From Acidobacteriota bacterium (lineage in GTDB: Bacteria > Acidobacteriota > Vicinamibacteria > Vicinamibacterales > UBA2999): 64,000 bases of DNA. Location of the stretch: contig CANKJK010000008.1 of the NCBI GenBank assembly GCA_947482665.1, forward strand, positions 62,001-126,000. The letters are read 5' to 3'. Positions 16,993 to 26,026 of this stretch are shown here, piece after piece (the first letter of the stretch is position 1; every line of letters starts with the position of its first letter). The notes under the pieces are model-generated. The model was not told the DNA's origin and made no database searches. It was given only the letters and a program-made list of their open reading frames with translations. A program made the position numbers and the translations under genes.

Positions 16993-19900
16993 TTAGAAGT
17001 CGACCGTCGCGCCGAACTTGAAGAGCCGACCGCCGAGGGTCGACGTGATGCGCTGATACGCCGCACCGTAGGTGTTGACGATGCCCTGCGGAACGCGGGA
17101 GTTGCCGACGTTGTAGATGTCGAACGTGCCGGCAAGCTTGCCCTTACCGATCTTCACGTTCTTCGTCAGACGAACATCAACCTGGTTCAGGCGCTTGTCG
17201 AACAGCGTGTTGGTGCCGCCGCCAGCGTTGTTGTTGCCGCTGCCGGTTGGAACCACAGCCATCGTCGCCGTGCCGGTCGCCGTCGAGGGGCGGCCGAGCG
17301 CGTCGCTGACAGCGGCGGTGGTCACCACCTGGTTGGCCGTGAGGCCGATACCGGGCAGCTGCTTGTAGGACGCGCTCGCGGTCACGCCACCAGGCAGCGG
17401 ATAGACCGCCTGGAACTTGATCTGCGAACCGCCGCCATTCCACCAGTTCGGCGTCACCTTGCAGAAGTCGCTGTTACGCGGGTAACGGCTGGTGGACGTG
17501 AACCCGAAGGGGAAGCCCTGCGGCGTCAGGTCCGGCCGGCTGTTGGCGTAGCAGTAATCCACCGTCTGACGGCCGACGGCCACGCCGCCGGTCAGCAGCG
17601 CGCCCTTGCCCCAGCGGGCATTCAGGCCGATGTCGACGCCGTTGAAGTAGTCCTTCTGGTCGCCGAAGTTGCTCGCCTGCGTGATTTGGTAAGCCGCGCC
17701 CTTGGCCAGACCGGCCGCGGTCGCGTCGTAGTAGCCGCAGATGCTCTTGCCGCTCGTGTCGCCAATGCGCGCATCTGTCGGGGCCGTGAAGCAGTAGGAC
17801 GTGAAGTCGCTCGCGTCCACGCGGGTGTTCTTCACAACCGACATGTTCGCCCACTGCGTGTGGAAGTAGCCGACCGCCAGGCCGAGGCCCGGACGCAGTT
17901 CCTGCTGGAGCTGGACGTTCCACTGGTAGTTGTACTCGCGGTTGCCCCAGCCTGTGCGGACGTCTTCCGCGAGGGTCTGGAAGGAGAGCGGCTGACCGAA
18001 GAGCGGGTTGTTGATCGCACCGCACTCGCCGTTGGCGGCGGGGTTCTCGAGCGTGCAGTCCGGCACGAAGTTGCCGTTGCCGTCAGCCCACGTGCGGCCC
18101 GCGCTCGTGACGATGGCGACCGACTTCGCGAAGCCCTGCTGGCTGAGCGAACCGCCCTGGCCCATCAGGTACTTGCCGAAGCCGCCCTTGACGGCCGTCT
18201 TGCCATTGCCGAACACGTCATAGGCCGCGGCGAGGCGGTAGGTCACGTCCTTGAAGTCGGGCAGGTTCTTCTGCTCGTCCACATGGAACGCCGGACGGAA
18301 GCGGCCAACGGGGATGTCCTGCGCCAGCGTGCGGCCGTTGAAGTGGTCATAGCGGACGCCGTAGTTCAGCGTCAGCCTCTTGAGGGTCCACTGATCCTGC
18401 GCGAACAGGCCCAGACCCGAGAGGCGGGTCTTGGACTGGAACGGACCCGCGAACTCCGTCAGGCTGACCGGAACGCCGAGACGGAACTGGTAGTTCACCT
18501 GCTCCACGCCGTTCTGCATGCCGTAGAAGTCGTAGTGACCCTGGAGGGTCTGGAGACCGAACTTCATGGCGTGCGTGCCGGTGATGTAGTTGACGGACAG
18601 CTTCTGGTTGTAGTTGTTGCTGTCGTCGTTCTCGCCGTAGGAGGTGATGCCACCAGGCAACGCGCCGAAGGTGAAGCCCGTGCCGAGGTCGGTGATGGCG
18701 AAGATGCCAGCGCCGGGGAATACGGGAGAGCCCTTGCCTGTGAGCTTGCTGGCTTTGGGCGCGACGCCGTCCACGAAGTTCACTTCCTGGCGGAGGAACG
18801 TGGCGCCAGCCTGCACGAGGAGCTTGTTGCTGGCCGTCCAGTTCCACGTCGTCTGGTTCAGCATCTGCGGACCGTAGTTGAAGTCCGTGGAGGCTTCCGC
18901 CGTCGTCAGCGCACCGCCGCCGATGCCGAGGTCGCACGAGCAGCCGTACTGCAGGTGGAACTCGTGGTTGATCTTGTTCTTGGAGTTCAGCTGAATCGTC
19001 GCGCGGAACGACTCATCCGCGAAGAAGGTGTCCGCGTAGGCGCGGTCCGTGCCGGGCGTGTAGGTCAGCGGATTCTTGTCCGAGTCCACACGGATGTTGC
19101 CGTAGTTCTGCGCGCCCCACGTGCGGTAGGTGCCGTAGAACCAGGCCTTGTCCTGCTTCAGCGGGCCGCCGACGCCGACGCCGTAGTCATAGATCTTGCG
19201 GAGCGAGGACTGCGCCGCGAATCCACGATCAGAGACGTAGGTCGGAACGGACTTGGCTGACAGGTTGATGTCCGTGTAGTTGGCAATGCCGTAGGTCTTC
19301 AGCTTGTTGCCGCCTTCTTTCGGCACCATGTTCACGTTGGCGCCGCCCGTTTCGGTTTCAGCCGTGGCACCAGCCGTGTCGACGACCACTTCCTGCACCG
19401 CGACGGTGTTGAAGTAGTAGGTGCGCTGCTGACCGCCGGCGCCGCCGAAGAACACGTTCGTGTTCATGCCGTCCCAGTTCACACGGCCGTCGTCACCGCG
19501 GCCGCCGTGCAGCACGATGCCCGAGGCCTGTTCGCCCTTGTCGCCACCGACGTCGTTGCGGCCGCCCGAGGAGGGCATGGCGCCGAGCGTCATGGAGGCA
19601 AACGCCATCAGGTTGCGCGAACCCGAGGGCAGGCTGTCGAGCGTTTCGGACTTGATCACGTTCTGCGTGCGGGCGCTCTGCACGTCGACGATCGGCGTGG
19701 CGCCGGTCACCGTGATCGTTTCCTCGAGACCGCCGACCTTGAGCTCGGGGCTCACGTTGGCCGTGAAGCCAGCGGAGAGTTCAAGACCTTCGCGCTTGTA
19801 GCTGCCGAAGCCCGTCAGCGACACCGTGACGGTGTAGGTGCCGGGGCGAAGGTCGATGATCTTGTAGTTGCCCTGAGCATCGGTGGTGGCCGAACGAACC

Positions 19901-20070
19901 TTTTCAATCAGCGCGGGGCTCGAGGCCTCGACGGTGACGCCCGGCAGCACAGCGCCGGAGGTGTCCTTGACGGTGCCAGCGATGGTGCCGCTGGTCTGTG
20001 CCAGTGCGAATTGCGGGACGAGCAGCACGCCCAACAGGGCGAGCAGCCATCCAGTACGACGAACGTTCAT
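16993..20070 (-). CDS. TonB-dependent receptor, Oar-like (copy 3)
   Basis: A 1025-residue outer-membrane receptor. The start is ATG 20070 (MNVRRTGWLLALLGVLLVP) with AAGGGAG nine bases upstream; the signal peptide ends FALAQ. It has a carboxypeptidase-regulatory-like domain (TIAGTVKDTSGAVLPGVTVE), the plug, and a barrel ending GRLFKFGATVDF. The sequence runs almost parallel to copy 2 through the plug and much of the barrel. It keeps the CSC motif near 18930-18945 and both cysteines of the SYC/SICG pair. It has its own candidate promoter and terminator, so the array seems to be separate transcription units rather than one operon. Substrate unknown. Confidence 0.94.
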   Translation of the reverse strand: MNVRRTGWLLALLGVLLVPQFALAQTSGTIAGTVKDTSGAVLPGVTVEASSPALIEKVRSATTDAQGNYKIIDLRPGTYTVTVSLTGFGSYKREGLELSAGFTANVSPELKVGGLEETITVTGATPIVDVQSARTQNVIKSETLDSLPSGSRNLMAFASMTLGAMPSSGGRNDVGGDKGEQASGIVLHGGRGDDGRVNWDGMNTNVFFGGAGGQQRTYYFNTVAVQEVVVDTAGATAETETGGANVNMVPKEGGNKLKTYGIANYTDINLSAKSVPTYVSDRGFAAQSSLRKIYDYGVGVGGPLKQDKAWFYGTYRTWGAQNYGNIRVDSDKNPLTYTPGTDRAYADTFFADESFRATIQLNSKNKINHEFHLQYGCSCDLGIGGGALTTAEASTDFNYGPQMLNQTTWNWTASNKLLVQAGATFLRQEVNFVDGVAPKASKLTGKGSPVFPGAGIFAITDLGTGFTFGALPGGITSYGENDDSNNYNQKLSVNYITGTHAMKFGLQTLQGHYDFYGMQNGVEQVNYQFRLGVPVSLTEFAGPFQSKTRLSGLGLFAQDQWTLKRLTLNYGVRYDHFNGRTLAQDIPVGRFRPAFHVDEQKNLPDFKDVTYRLAAAYDVFGNGKTAVKGGFGKYLMGQGGSLSQQGFAKSVAIVTSAGRTWADGNGNFVPDCTLENPAANGECGAINNPLFGQPLSFQTLAEDVRTGWGNREYNYQWNVQLQQELRPGLGLAVGYFHTQWANMSVVKNTRVDASDFTSYCFTAPTDARIGDTSGKSICGYYDATAAGLAKGAAYQITQASNFGDQKDYFNGVDIGLNARWGKGALLTGGVAVGRQTVDYCYANSRPDLTPQGFPFGFTSTSRYPRNSDFCKVTPNWWNGGGSQIKFQAVYPLPGGVTASASYKQLPGIGLTANQVVTTAAVSDALGRPSTATGTATMAVVPTGSGNNNAGGGTNTLFDKRLNQVDVRLTKNVKIGKGKLAGTFDIYNVGNSRVPQGIVNTYGAAYQRITSTLGGRLFKFGATVDF

Positions 20071-20412
20071 GTTCTCAGACTCCCTTTCCTCAGACGGCAA
20101 CGCGCCGCCGAAGCACTTCATGGTTCGAACAAAGTGGTACGACTAACCCATCGACGTTACCGGCCGCTGATCCACGCGTCAACCCCACGAAAGTTCCTGA
20201 TAGGGCTTATACCCAACGACCGGACTCAGAGGCCGCGGTCCAATTGGCAACAATCAGGCCGCACTCGGAGGGACCGGCATACGTGTTTTCCGGAGGTAAA
20301 TTGGCACAATCAGAAACAAAGACCGCGTGAATCCAATGAAAAAGACTAGCGACCGTCCAGGCAATTGGATCGACCATCGGCACGGTCAGACGTTGCCGGC
20401 AACCCAGGCAAC
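20071..20412. other. Intergenic region upstream of receptor copy 3
   Basis: No gene is visible. It holds the leader with GAAGTGCTTC (20110-20119), also found in copy 2, and the candidate promoter at 20154-20182. From about 20185 to 20410 the sequence is less GC-rich than its surroundings and I see no gene, repeat or clear site. Confidence 0.45.
20154..20182 (-). promoter_or_regulatory. Candidate promoter of TonB receptor copy 3
   Basis: On the minus strand TTGACG (20177-20182) and TAACGT (20154-20159) are 17 bases apart, giving a leader of roughly 75-80 bases before ATG 20070. The -35 box is good and the -10 box moderate. Confidence 0.5.
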
Positions 20413-20446
20413 AAAAAAGGGGCGGGAACCTCTCGGCTCCCGCCCC
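20413..20446 (-). terminator. Rho-independent terminator of TonB receptor copy 4
   Basis: On the minus strand a 12-position stem (20419-20430 with 20435-20446, one non-Watson-Crick position) with a four-base loop is followed by six T residues (20413-20418). It sits about 50 bases after the stop at 20498. Confidence 0.92.
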
Positions 20447-20497
20447 TCAGTCGTGCGTCCCGGGGAAGACCCCGGGGCAATCACGCCGCGCCGGTGA

Positions 20498-23400
20498 CTA
20501 CCAGTCCACCTGCGCGCCGAACTTCCAGAGCCGCCCACCGAGGAGCGACGCCGGCCGGAGCCACGTGGCGCCGTAGGTCGTGATGACGCTCTGCGGCGCG
20601 CGGCTGTTGCCCACGTTGTAGAGGTCGAGCACGCCGTTGAGGCGCGCCTTGCCCAGCTTCACGCTCTTGCTGAACCGCAGGTCCACCTGGTTCAGGCGCT
20701 GGTCAAACAGCGTCCCCTGCGGGGTGTCGCCGTTGCTCGCCAGCGGCACGATGGCCACGGGAACCACGGTGCCCGCACCCTGCGAGAGGGTCCGGCCCAG
20801 CGAGGGCGCGATCTGCGCGTTCGTGTAGTTGACCGTCGCGGTCTGCTCCACGCCCGGCATGTTCTTATAGGAGCCGCTCACCACCACGCCGTAGGCCAGC
20901 GGGTAGATGAGCTGGATCTTCGCCTGCGAGCCGACGCCGTTCCACCAGCTCGACGTGACCTTGCAGTAGTCGGCGCTGCGCGGATAGCTCGCCGGGAAGT
21001 TCTGCGGCGTCAGTTCCGGATGCCCATTGGCATAGCACCAGTCGACCGTCTCGCGGCCCACGCTGACGCCACCGTTGAGCATCTTGCCCTTGCCCCAGCG
21101 CGCGTTCATGCCGATCTCGTAGCCGTTGAACGACTCTTCGGGCTTGCCGAAGCCCGCCTTGTCCGCCAGCTCGATCAGGTTCTGAACACCACCGGGAACA
21201 TTGCGGTCATAGAGGCCGCAGACGCTCTTGTTACTGAGCGAGCCCAGGCGCGCGTCGGTCGGTGTCGTCACGCAGTACTGCGTGAAGTCCGCGGGCTTCA
21301 CGAGGGTATTGCGCGTCACCGACATGTTGCCCCACTGCGTGTGGAAGTAGCCGCCGGCGATGCCGAGGCCGGGCCGCAGTTCCTGCTGGAGCTGCACGTT
21401 CCACTGATAGTTGTACTCACGGTTGCCCCAGCCGCCGCGGGCATCATCCGAGAGGCTCTGCGTCGAGAACGGCTGCCCGAAGAGCAGGTTGCTCACGACA
21501 CCGCACTCGCCGTTGGCCTGGAGGTTCGAGAGCACGCAGTCCGGCACAAAGTTGCCGTTCGCATCAGCCCAGTTCCGGTTGACGCTGGACACGATGGCCA
21601 CCGATGGCGCGAAGCCCTGCTGGCTGAGGCCGCCGCCCTGACCCATCAGGTATTTGCCGAACGTGCCCTTGATGGCGGTCTTGCCGTTGCCGAAGATGTC
21701 GTACGCCACGCCGATACGCGGGGTGATGTCCTTGAAGTCCGGCAGACCCTTCTGCTCGGCCACATGGAACGCCGGACGGTAGTCGCCCGCCGGGATGTCC
21801 TGCGCCAGCGTGCGGCCGGAGAACTGGTCATAGCGGATGCCGAGGTTCAGCGTCAGGTGCTTGATCGTCCACTGGTCCTGGGCAAAGAGGCCCACGCCGC
21901 TGAGGCGCGTGCGCGACTGGAACGGGCCCGCGAACTGCGTCAACGACACCGGCACGCCGGCACGCAGCGAGTAGTTCAGCTGCGCCACGTCCTGCATGCC
22001 GTAGAAGTCGTAGTGGCCCTGCAGGGTCTGCGCGCCGCCCTTGATGGCGTGCGAACCGGTGATGTAGGAGAGCGCGACGCGCTGATTGAAGTTGTTGCTG
22101 TCGTCCTGCTTGCGGGAATAGCTCGTCAAGCCGCCCGGCAGTGCGCCCCACCGGTAGCCGGTGTTGAGTTCCACCACGGACACCTGCGTGGGGCCGGGGA
22201 AGAGCGGCTTGCCGGCGCCGGTGATCTTGTTCATCGTCGACTCGTCCATGTCGATGAACCCGACGTTCTGCCGCAGGAAGCTCGCGCCGATCTGCACCAG
22301 GAGCTTGTTCGTGGCCGTGTAGCTCCACGTCGTCTGATTCAGGACCTGTGGGCCGTAATCAAAGCTCGTCGTGGCTTCAGGCGACGTACGGCCGCCGCGG
22401 CCGATGCCGAGCCAGCAGCTGCAGCCGTTCTGCAGATGGATCTCGTGGTTGATCTTGTTCTTCTGATTCACCTGGTAGGTCACGCGGAAGGATTCGTCCG
22501 CGAAGTAGGTGTCCGCGAAGGCCTGCCGCGAGAGGTCAGGCGTGTAGACGAAGTTGTTCTTCGACGTGTTGAAGTAGTTGTCCGAGCCAAAGTTCTGCGC
22601 GCCCCAGGTGCGGTACGTTGCAAAGAACCAGGCCTTGTCCTGCGCAATCGGGCCGCCGACGCCGACGCCGTAGTCGTAGATCTTCTTCAGCGAGGACTGG
22701 TTGGTGATGCCGCGGTCCTTGAGAGCCTGCGGGACGGCCTTGGCCGAGAACTTGTTGCCGGTGTAGTTGGCCATGCCGATGAAGCTCAGCTTGTTGCCAC
22801 CTTCGCGGGGCACCATGTTGACGTTGGCGCCGCCGGTTTCGCTTTCGGCGCTGTTGCCGCCGGTGTCGACGACCACTTCCTGCACCGCGGTGGTGTTGAA
22901 GTAGTAGGTGCGCTGCTTGCCGCCGGCGCCGCCGAAGAACACGTTCGTGCTCATGCCGTCCCAGTTGACGCGGCCGTCATCGCCGCGGCCGCCGTGGAGG
23001 ACGATGCCCGTTGCCTGTTCACCCTTGTCGCCGCCGACGTCATTCGCACGGCTGGAGGTGACAGCACCGAGCGTCATCGCCGCGAAGGCCATCAGGTTCT
23101 TGGCGCCCGTCGGCAGGTTGTTGAGGGTTTCCTGCCGCAGCACCTGCTGCGTGCGGGCATTCTGCACGTCGACAATCGGCGTGGCGCCCGTCACGGTGAC
23201 CGTTTCTTCCAGCGAGCCGACTTTCAGGTCCGCGCTCACATTGGCCGTGAAGCCGGCCGACAGCTCGATGCCTTCGCGCTTGAACGTCGCGAAGCCCGGC
23301 AGGGTCACCGTCACGGTGTAGACGCCCGGGCGCAGATCGACGATCTTGTAGTTGCCCCCGGTGTCAGTCGTGACGCTGCGGACCTTCTCGATGAGGGCCG

Positions 23401-23554
23401 GGCTCGCGGCTTCCACGGTCACACCGGGCAGTACGGCACCCGACGTGTCTTTCACGGTCCCGGCAATCGACCCAGACGCCTGGGCGGATGCGAGGCTGGG
23501 GATGAGCAGCGTGCACAGCAGTGCAAGCAGCCCTCCGGCTCGACGGACGTTCAT
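20498..23554 (-). CDS. TonB-dependent receptor, Oar-like (copy 4)
   Basis: A 1018-residue outer-membrane receptor. The start is ATG 23554 (MNVRRAGGLLALLCTLL) with AAGGGAG seven bases upstream; the signal peptide ends LASAQ. It has a carboxypeptidase-regulatory-like domain (SIAGTVKDTSGAVLPGVTVE), the plug, and a barrel ending GRLWKFGAQVDW with terminal Trp in place of Phe, still aromatic as BAM needs. The CSC motif is kept (GCSCWL, about 22412-22426), as is the QYC/SVCG cysteine pair. It is clearly related to copies 2 and 3 but more distant from them than they are from each other, and its leader does not share their GAAGTGCTTC. Substrate unknown. Confidence 0.93.
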   Translation of the reverse strand: MNVRRAGGLLALLCTLLIPSLASAQASGSIAGTVKDTSGAVLPGVTVEAASPALIEKVRSVTTDTGGNYKIVDLRPGVYTVTVTLPGFATFKREGIELSAGFTANVSADLKVGSLEETVTVTGATPIVDVQNARTQQVLRQETLNNLPTGAKNLMAFAAMTLGAVTSSRANDVGGDKGEQATGIVLHGGRGDDGRVNWDGMSTNVFFGGAGGKQRTYYFNTTAVQEVVVDTGGNSAESETGGANVNMVPREGGNKLSFIGMANYTGNKFSAKAVPQALKDRGITNQSSLKKIYDYGVGVGGPIAQDKAWFFATYRTWGAQNFGSDNYFNTSKNNFVYTPDLSRQAFADTYFADESFRVTYQVNQKNKINHEIHLQNGCSCWLGIGRGGRTSPEATTSFDYGPQVLNQTTWSYTATNKLLVQIGASFLRQNVGFIDMDESTMNKITGAGKPLFPGPTQVSVVELNTGYRWGALPGGLTSYSRKQDDSNNFNQRVALSYITGSHAIKGGAQTLQGHYDFYGMQDVAQLNYSLRAGVPVSLTQFAGPFQSRTRLSGVGLFAQDQWTIKHLTLNLGIRYDQFSGRTLAQDIPAGDYRPAFHVAEQKGLPDFKDITPRIGVAYDIFGNGKTAIKGTFGKYLMGQGGGLSQQGFAPSVAIVSSVNRNWADANGNFVPDCVLSNLQANGECGVVSNLLFGQPFSTQSLSDDARGGWGNREYNYQWNVQLQQELRPGLGIAGGYFHTQWGNMSVTRNTLVKPADFTQYCVTTPTDARLGSLSNKSVCGLYDRNVPGGVQNLIELADKAGFGKPEESFNGYEIGMNARWGKGKMLNGGVSVGRETVDWCYANGHPELTPQNFPASYPRSADYCKVTSSWWNGVGSQAKIQLIYPLAYGVVVSGSYKNMPGVEQTATVNYTNAQIAPSLGRTLSQGAGTVVPVAIVPLASNGDTPQGTLFDQRLNQVDLRFSKSVKLGKARLNGVLDLYNVGNSRAPQSVITTYGATWLRPASLLGGRLWKFGAQVDW

Positions 23555-23651
23555 CTGCAGTCTCCCTTCGCTTCCGCAGAACAGTCGCTCCGGCCCGAAA
23601 CGTCGCACCGATGGACACCTGTTCCGCAACAATAAGTACAACGAACACGCG

Positions 23652-23681
23652 AATTTACTGCCGCCGGCAGGAAGGCGTCAA
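23652..23681 (-). promoter_or_regulatory. Candidate promoter of TonB receptor copy 4
   Basis: On the minus strand TTGACG (23676-23681) and TAAATT (23652-23657) are 18 bases apart, about 100 bases before ATG 23554. This is one of the better-matching sigma-70-type promoters in the window. Confidence 0.55.
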
Positions 23682-23730
23682 CCAGAAATTGAGGAGGCAA
23701 GGATAGGGGCGATGTGCCCCTTCAGGTGGG

Positions 23731-24588
23731 TCAGTTCAGGGAGGCGAGACGGCCCTGGAGCGTCTTGATGTGCTCCCAGATTCGGGCCTGTTCCGTCCGG
23801 GTGGCGTCGTCCGGCTCACCCTGCCCGGCGAGGCTGAGATAGGCGCGGAGATCCCGCAGCGCCGCCGCGAAATCACTCTGGTGGTAGGCGAGCAGGCCCC
23901 GGTCGCGCAGGTCGTCGGCCGACGCCGGATTGAGCGACAGCAGCAGATCCGTGGCCGCCCGGGCCTGCGGAAACGACCGCATCCCCACATAGAGCCGCTT
24001 CAGGTTGTTGAGCATCCGCGTGGCGATTTGCGTGGGGGAGGCGGGGGCCAGCAGGGCCGCATCGAATTCCACCTCGCCACGGGTGGACGCCAGCAGGCGG
24101 CGGCAGTCGGCCTCCGAGAGGACGGCGCCAGCGTGAAACGGGTCGACGACCAGGCTCTTTCCGCCCGGTGCCGGGCACCGCACGAGGAAGTGCCCCGGGA
24201 AGTTGATGCCCTCGAGCTCGAGCCCCGCCCGGCGTGCCACGTCCATGTAGAGGACCGACAGCGTGATGGGAATTCCGCTCCGGCGGTCGAGCACGGCGTT
24301 CAGGCAGCTGTTACGCGGGTCGTCGTAGTACTCAAGGTCGCCCGCGAATGCCTCCTGCTCGAAGAGCACGGTGTTGATCGCTGCGATCCGCGAGCCCGCG
24401 TCCCCGTCTTCGAGCCTCTCGGCGACCCGTAGACCCAGCGCGTCTAGTGCCGCGAGCGAGGGTTCGGGATCGAGCCGCGGGTATTCCAGGCGGGCAATGA
24501 CCAGCGCGGCGCGCGCGAGGGCGTCACCGCGGGTGTCGAGCGCCGCCTTCAGCTCGTCAGCGAGCGCGGTCGGCACGGCACAGGTCAT
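23731..24588 (-). CDS. SirB1-family transglutaminase-like/TPR protein
   Basis: A 285-residue cytoplasmic protein of the SirB1 family: an N-terminal transglutaminase-like domain and a C-terminal tetratricopeptide-like region. Diagnostic stretches are NSCLNAVLDRRSGIPITLSV, YMDVARRAGL, GINFPGHFLVR and VVDPFHAG in the middle third. The TPR-like part follows (MRSFPQARAATDLLLSLNP, then LLAYHQSDFAAALRDLRAYL). Its biochemical role is unsettled. The first ATG, 24588, lies inside the 3' end of the HAD gene, giving a 32-base overlap; GTG 24576 would shorten it. The order HAD then SirB1 suggests one transcript. Confidence 0.84.
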   Translation of the reverse strand: MTCAVPTALADELKAALDTRGDALARAALVIARLEYPRLDPEPSLAALDALGLRVAERLEDGDAGSRIAAINTVLFEQEAFAGDLEYYDDPRNSCLNAVLDRRSGIPITLSVLYMDVARRAGLELEGINFPGHFLVRCPAPGGKSLVVDPFHAGAVLSEADCRRLLASTRGEVEFDAALLAPASPTQIATRMLNNLKRLYVGMRSFPQARAATDLLLSLNPASADDLRDRGLLAYHQSDFAAALRDLRAYLSLAGQGEPDDATRTEQARIWEHIKTLQGRLASLN

Positions 24589-25258
24589 CGAGCGCGGACA
24601 CGGTGAGAGCGTGCAGGCCGGGGACCACGAGCTCTGCGCCCGGCAGTGCGTCCGAGCCATAGCTGTTGGTGACGCCCACCAGCCGCAGCCCGGCGCCCAG
24701 GGCCGACTCCAGGCCCCAGCGCGAGTCCTCGATGGCCACGGTATGGTCCGCGCGCAAGGATCCGCCCGAGGCGGCATTGAGGCGCGCGAAGGCCAGGCGG
24801 TAGGGTTCAGGCGAGGGTTTGCTCCGGGGGGTGTCGCCCGAGGCCACGACGAGCCTGACGGCATCTGTCAGCGCCGCCGCCTCGAGGACTTCCATGATTT
24901 CGTGCCGGAGTGCGCCGGAGCAGATGGCGACGGGCACCTCCGCGGCACAGGCGCGGATGCAGGCGGCCGCGCCCGTGAAGAGCACCTCGGCGCCGTGCAT
25001 CAGCTGTCGCATCCGTTGATCCTTGGTCTCGACCAGCGTGTGGATGGCGGCGGCGTCCAGCGGCCGGCCCGCATCCTCGGCGACGGCGCCGAACGCGCCG
25101 ACGTCGTCGAAGCCCAGATAGCGGGCGTAGTACGCCTCGCGCGTCAGCGAGAACCCGTGGAGCGCCAGGGTGTCCGCGAAGGCGCGGAAGTGCAGCGGCT
25201 CACTGTTGGCGATGACGCCGTCAAAGTCGAAGATGACGGCGTCGAGATGCTGGACCAT
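24557..25258 (-). CDS. HAD-family phosphatase (beta-phosphoglucomutase-like)
   Basis: A 233-residue haloacid-dehalogenase hydrolase. Motif I (FDFDGVIANSEPLH, nucleophile Asp near residue 11), motif II in VAICSGALRHE, the motif III Lys in SKPSPEPY, and motif IV (AIEDSRWGLESALGAGL) are all present. The helical cap between residues 20 and 85 is that of the phosphoglycolate phosphatase and beta-phosphoglucomutase subgroup. It probably acts on a small sugar phosphate or phosphoglycolate; which one cannot be decided. The start is ATG 25258, seven bases after the stop of the DUF1684 gene. Confidence 0.86.
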   Translation of the reverse strand: MVQHLDAVIFDFDGVIANSEPLHFRAFADTLALHGFSLTREAYYARYLGFDDVGAFGAVAEDAGRPLDAAAIHTLVETKDQRMRQLMHGAEVLFTGAAACIRACAAEVPVAICSGALRHEIMEVLEAAALTDAVRLVVASGDTPRSKPSPEPYRLAFARLNAASGGSLRADHTVAIEDSRWGLESALGAGLRLVGVTNSYGSDALPGAELVVPGLHALTVSALDDLCRADRAR

Positions 25259-25265
25259 CGCGGGG

Positions 25266-25922
25266 CTAGCTCCGCGAGGTGACCGGCGCCGGGATGTCGG
25301 GCCGCACCTTTTCCCCGGCGTGGATGGGGACCTTCAGGCGGTTCGACTGCGGGGGCAAGGGGCAGTCAAACGTCGCGTTGTAGGCACAGTAGGGGTTGTA
25401 GGCGTCGTTGAAGTCGATGACGTAGACGCCCGTGGCCGTGCGGTCGAGGTCGAGAAAGCGGCCCGCCGCGTAGGTCTCCTTGCCGCTCGTGGCATCCATG
25501 AAGGGCAGGAACAGCTTGTTCATGTCGGGGCGCCCGTTCGGGCCCTCGCCCGCGAACGCCGTGAGCGTCAGGGCCAGGCCCTTCACCGTGAAGGTCAGCG
25601 TGCCGATCTGCGTCACCTTCCGCATCTTGCCGGTGGAGGTCGGCATGTCGAAGACCGGCTGGTTGGCGGCGACGGCCAGAGCCGCCGGAATCCGGTACTC
25701 CGGATCAATGTCGTAGTAGGCCAGCGGCACCAGCTGCGCGCGCTTCTCCTTCGGCACGGGATTGTCGGCGTCGCTCGAGGAGAAGAAGCGATCCTTGCGG
25801 GCGCGATGCTCCCGCACCTGCTCTGTGTAGGACGCGGAATCATCGAGCGGCGTAGGCCCGGAGGTGCAGGCGGCCGGCGCGATCGCGGCGGCCAGGAGCA
25901 GCGTGGACATCAGGCGGCGCAT
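25266..25922 (-). CDS. DUF1684 protein, probable lipoprotein
   Basis: A 218-residue exported protein of family DUF1684. The N-terminus MRRLMSTLLLAAAIAPAAC followed by TSG looks like a lipoprotein signal, although Pro in the lipobox is unusual. The mature part has ARKDRFFSSSDADNPVP (start of the DUF1684 domain), LAYYDIDPEYRIP, and the C-terminal signature VIDFNDAYNPYCAYN. Function unknown. It appears to head a unit with the HAD and SirB1 genes, seven bases before the first of these. Confidence 0.83.
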   Translation of the reverse strand: MRRLMSTLLLAAAIAPAACTSGPTPLDDSASYTEQVREHRARKDRFFSSSDADNPVPKEKRAQLVPLAYYDIDPEYRIPAALAVAANQPVFDMPTSTGKMRKVTQIGTLTFTVKGLALTLTAFAGEGPNGRPDMNKLFLPFMDATSGKETYAAGRFLDLDRTATGVYVIDFNDAYNPYCAYNATFDCPLPPQSNRLKVPIHAGEKVRPDIPAPVTSRS

Positions 25923-26026
25923 GACCTTCGAACTATACCGCCCTGCACGCGATGGGCACAGCGGCACGCCCTGCTCGGTGGCGTCTGGACGCCCCGTCTC
26001 GTGCGACGCAGCGGCCATCGGTGGGC

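Noticed and set aside
16855-19260. About 800-codon plus-strand frame opposite receptor copy 3
   Set aside because: Same reason as above; its composition mirrors that opposite copies 2 and 4, which is expected because the receptors themselves are paralogues.
24557-24588. HAD and SirB1 overlap as a frameshifted fusion
   Set aside because: Both proteins are full length with their own complete domains, so the 32-base overlap is better explained by coupled genes or a slightly later SirB1 start.
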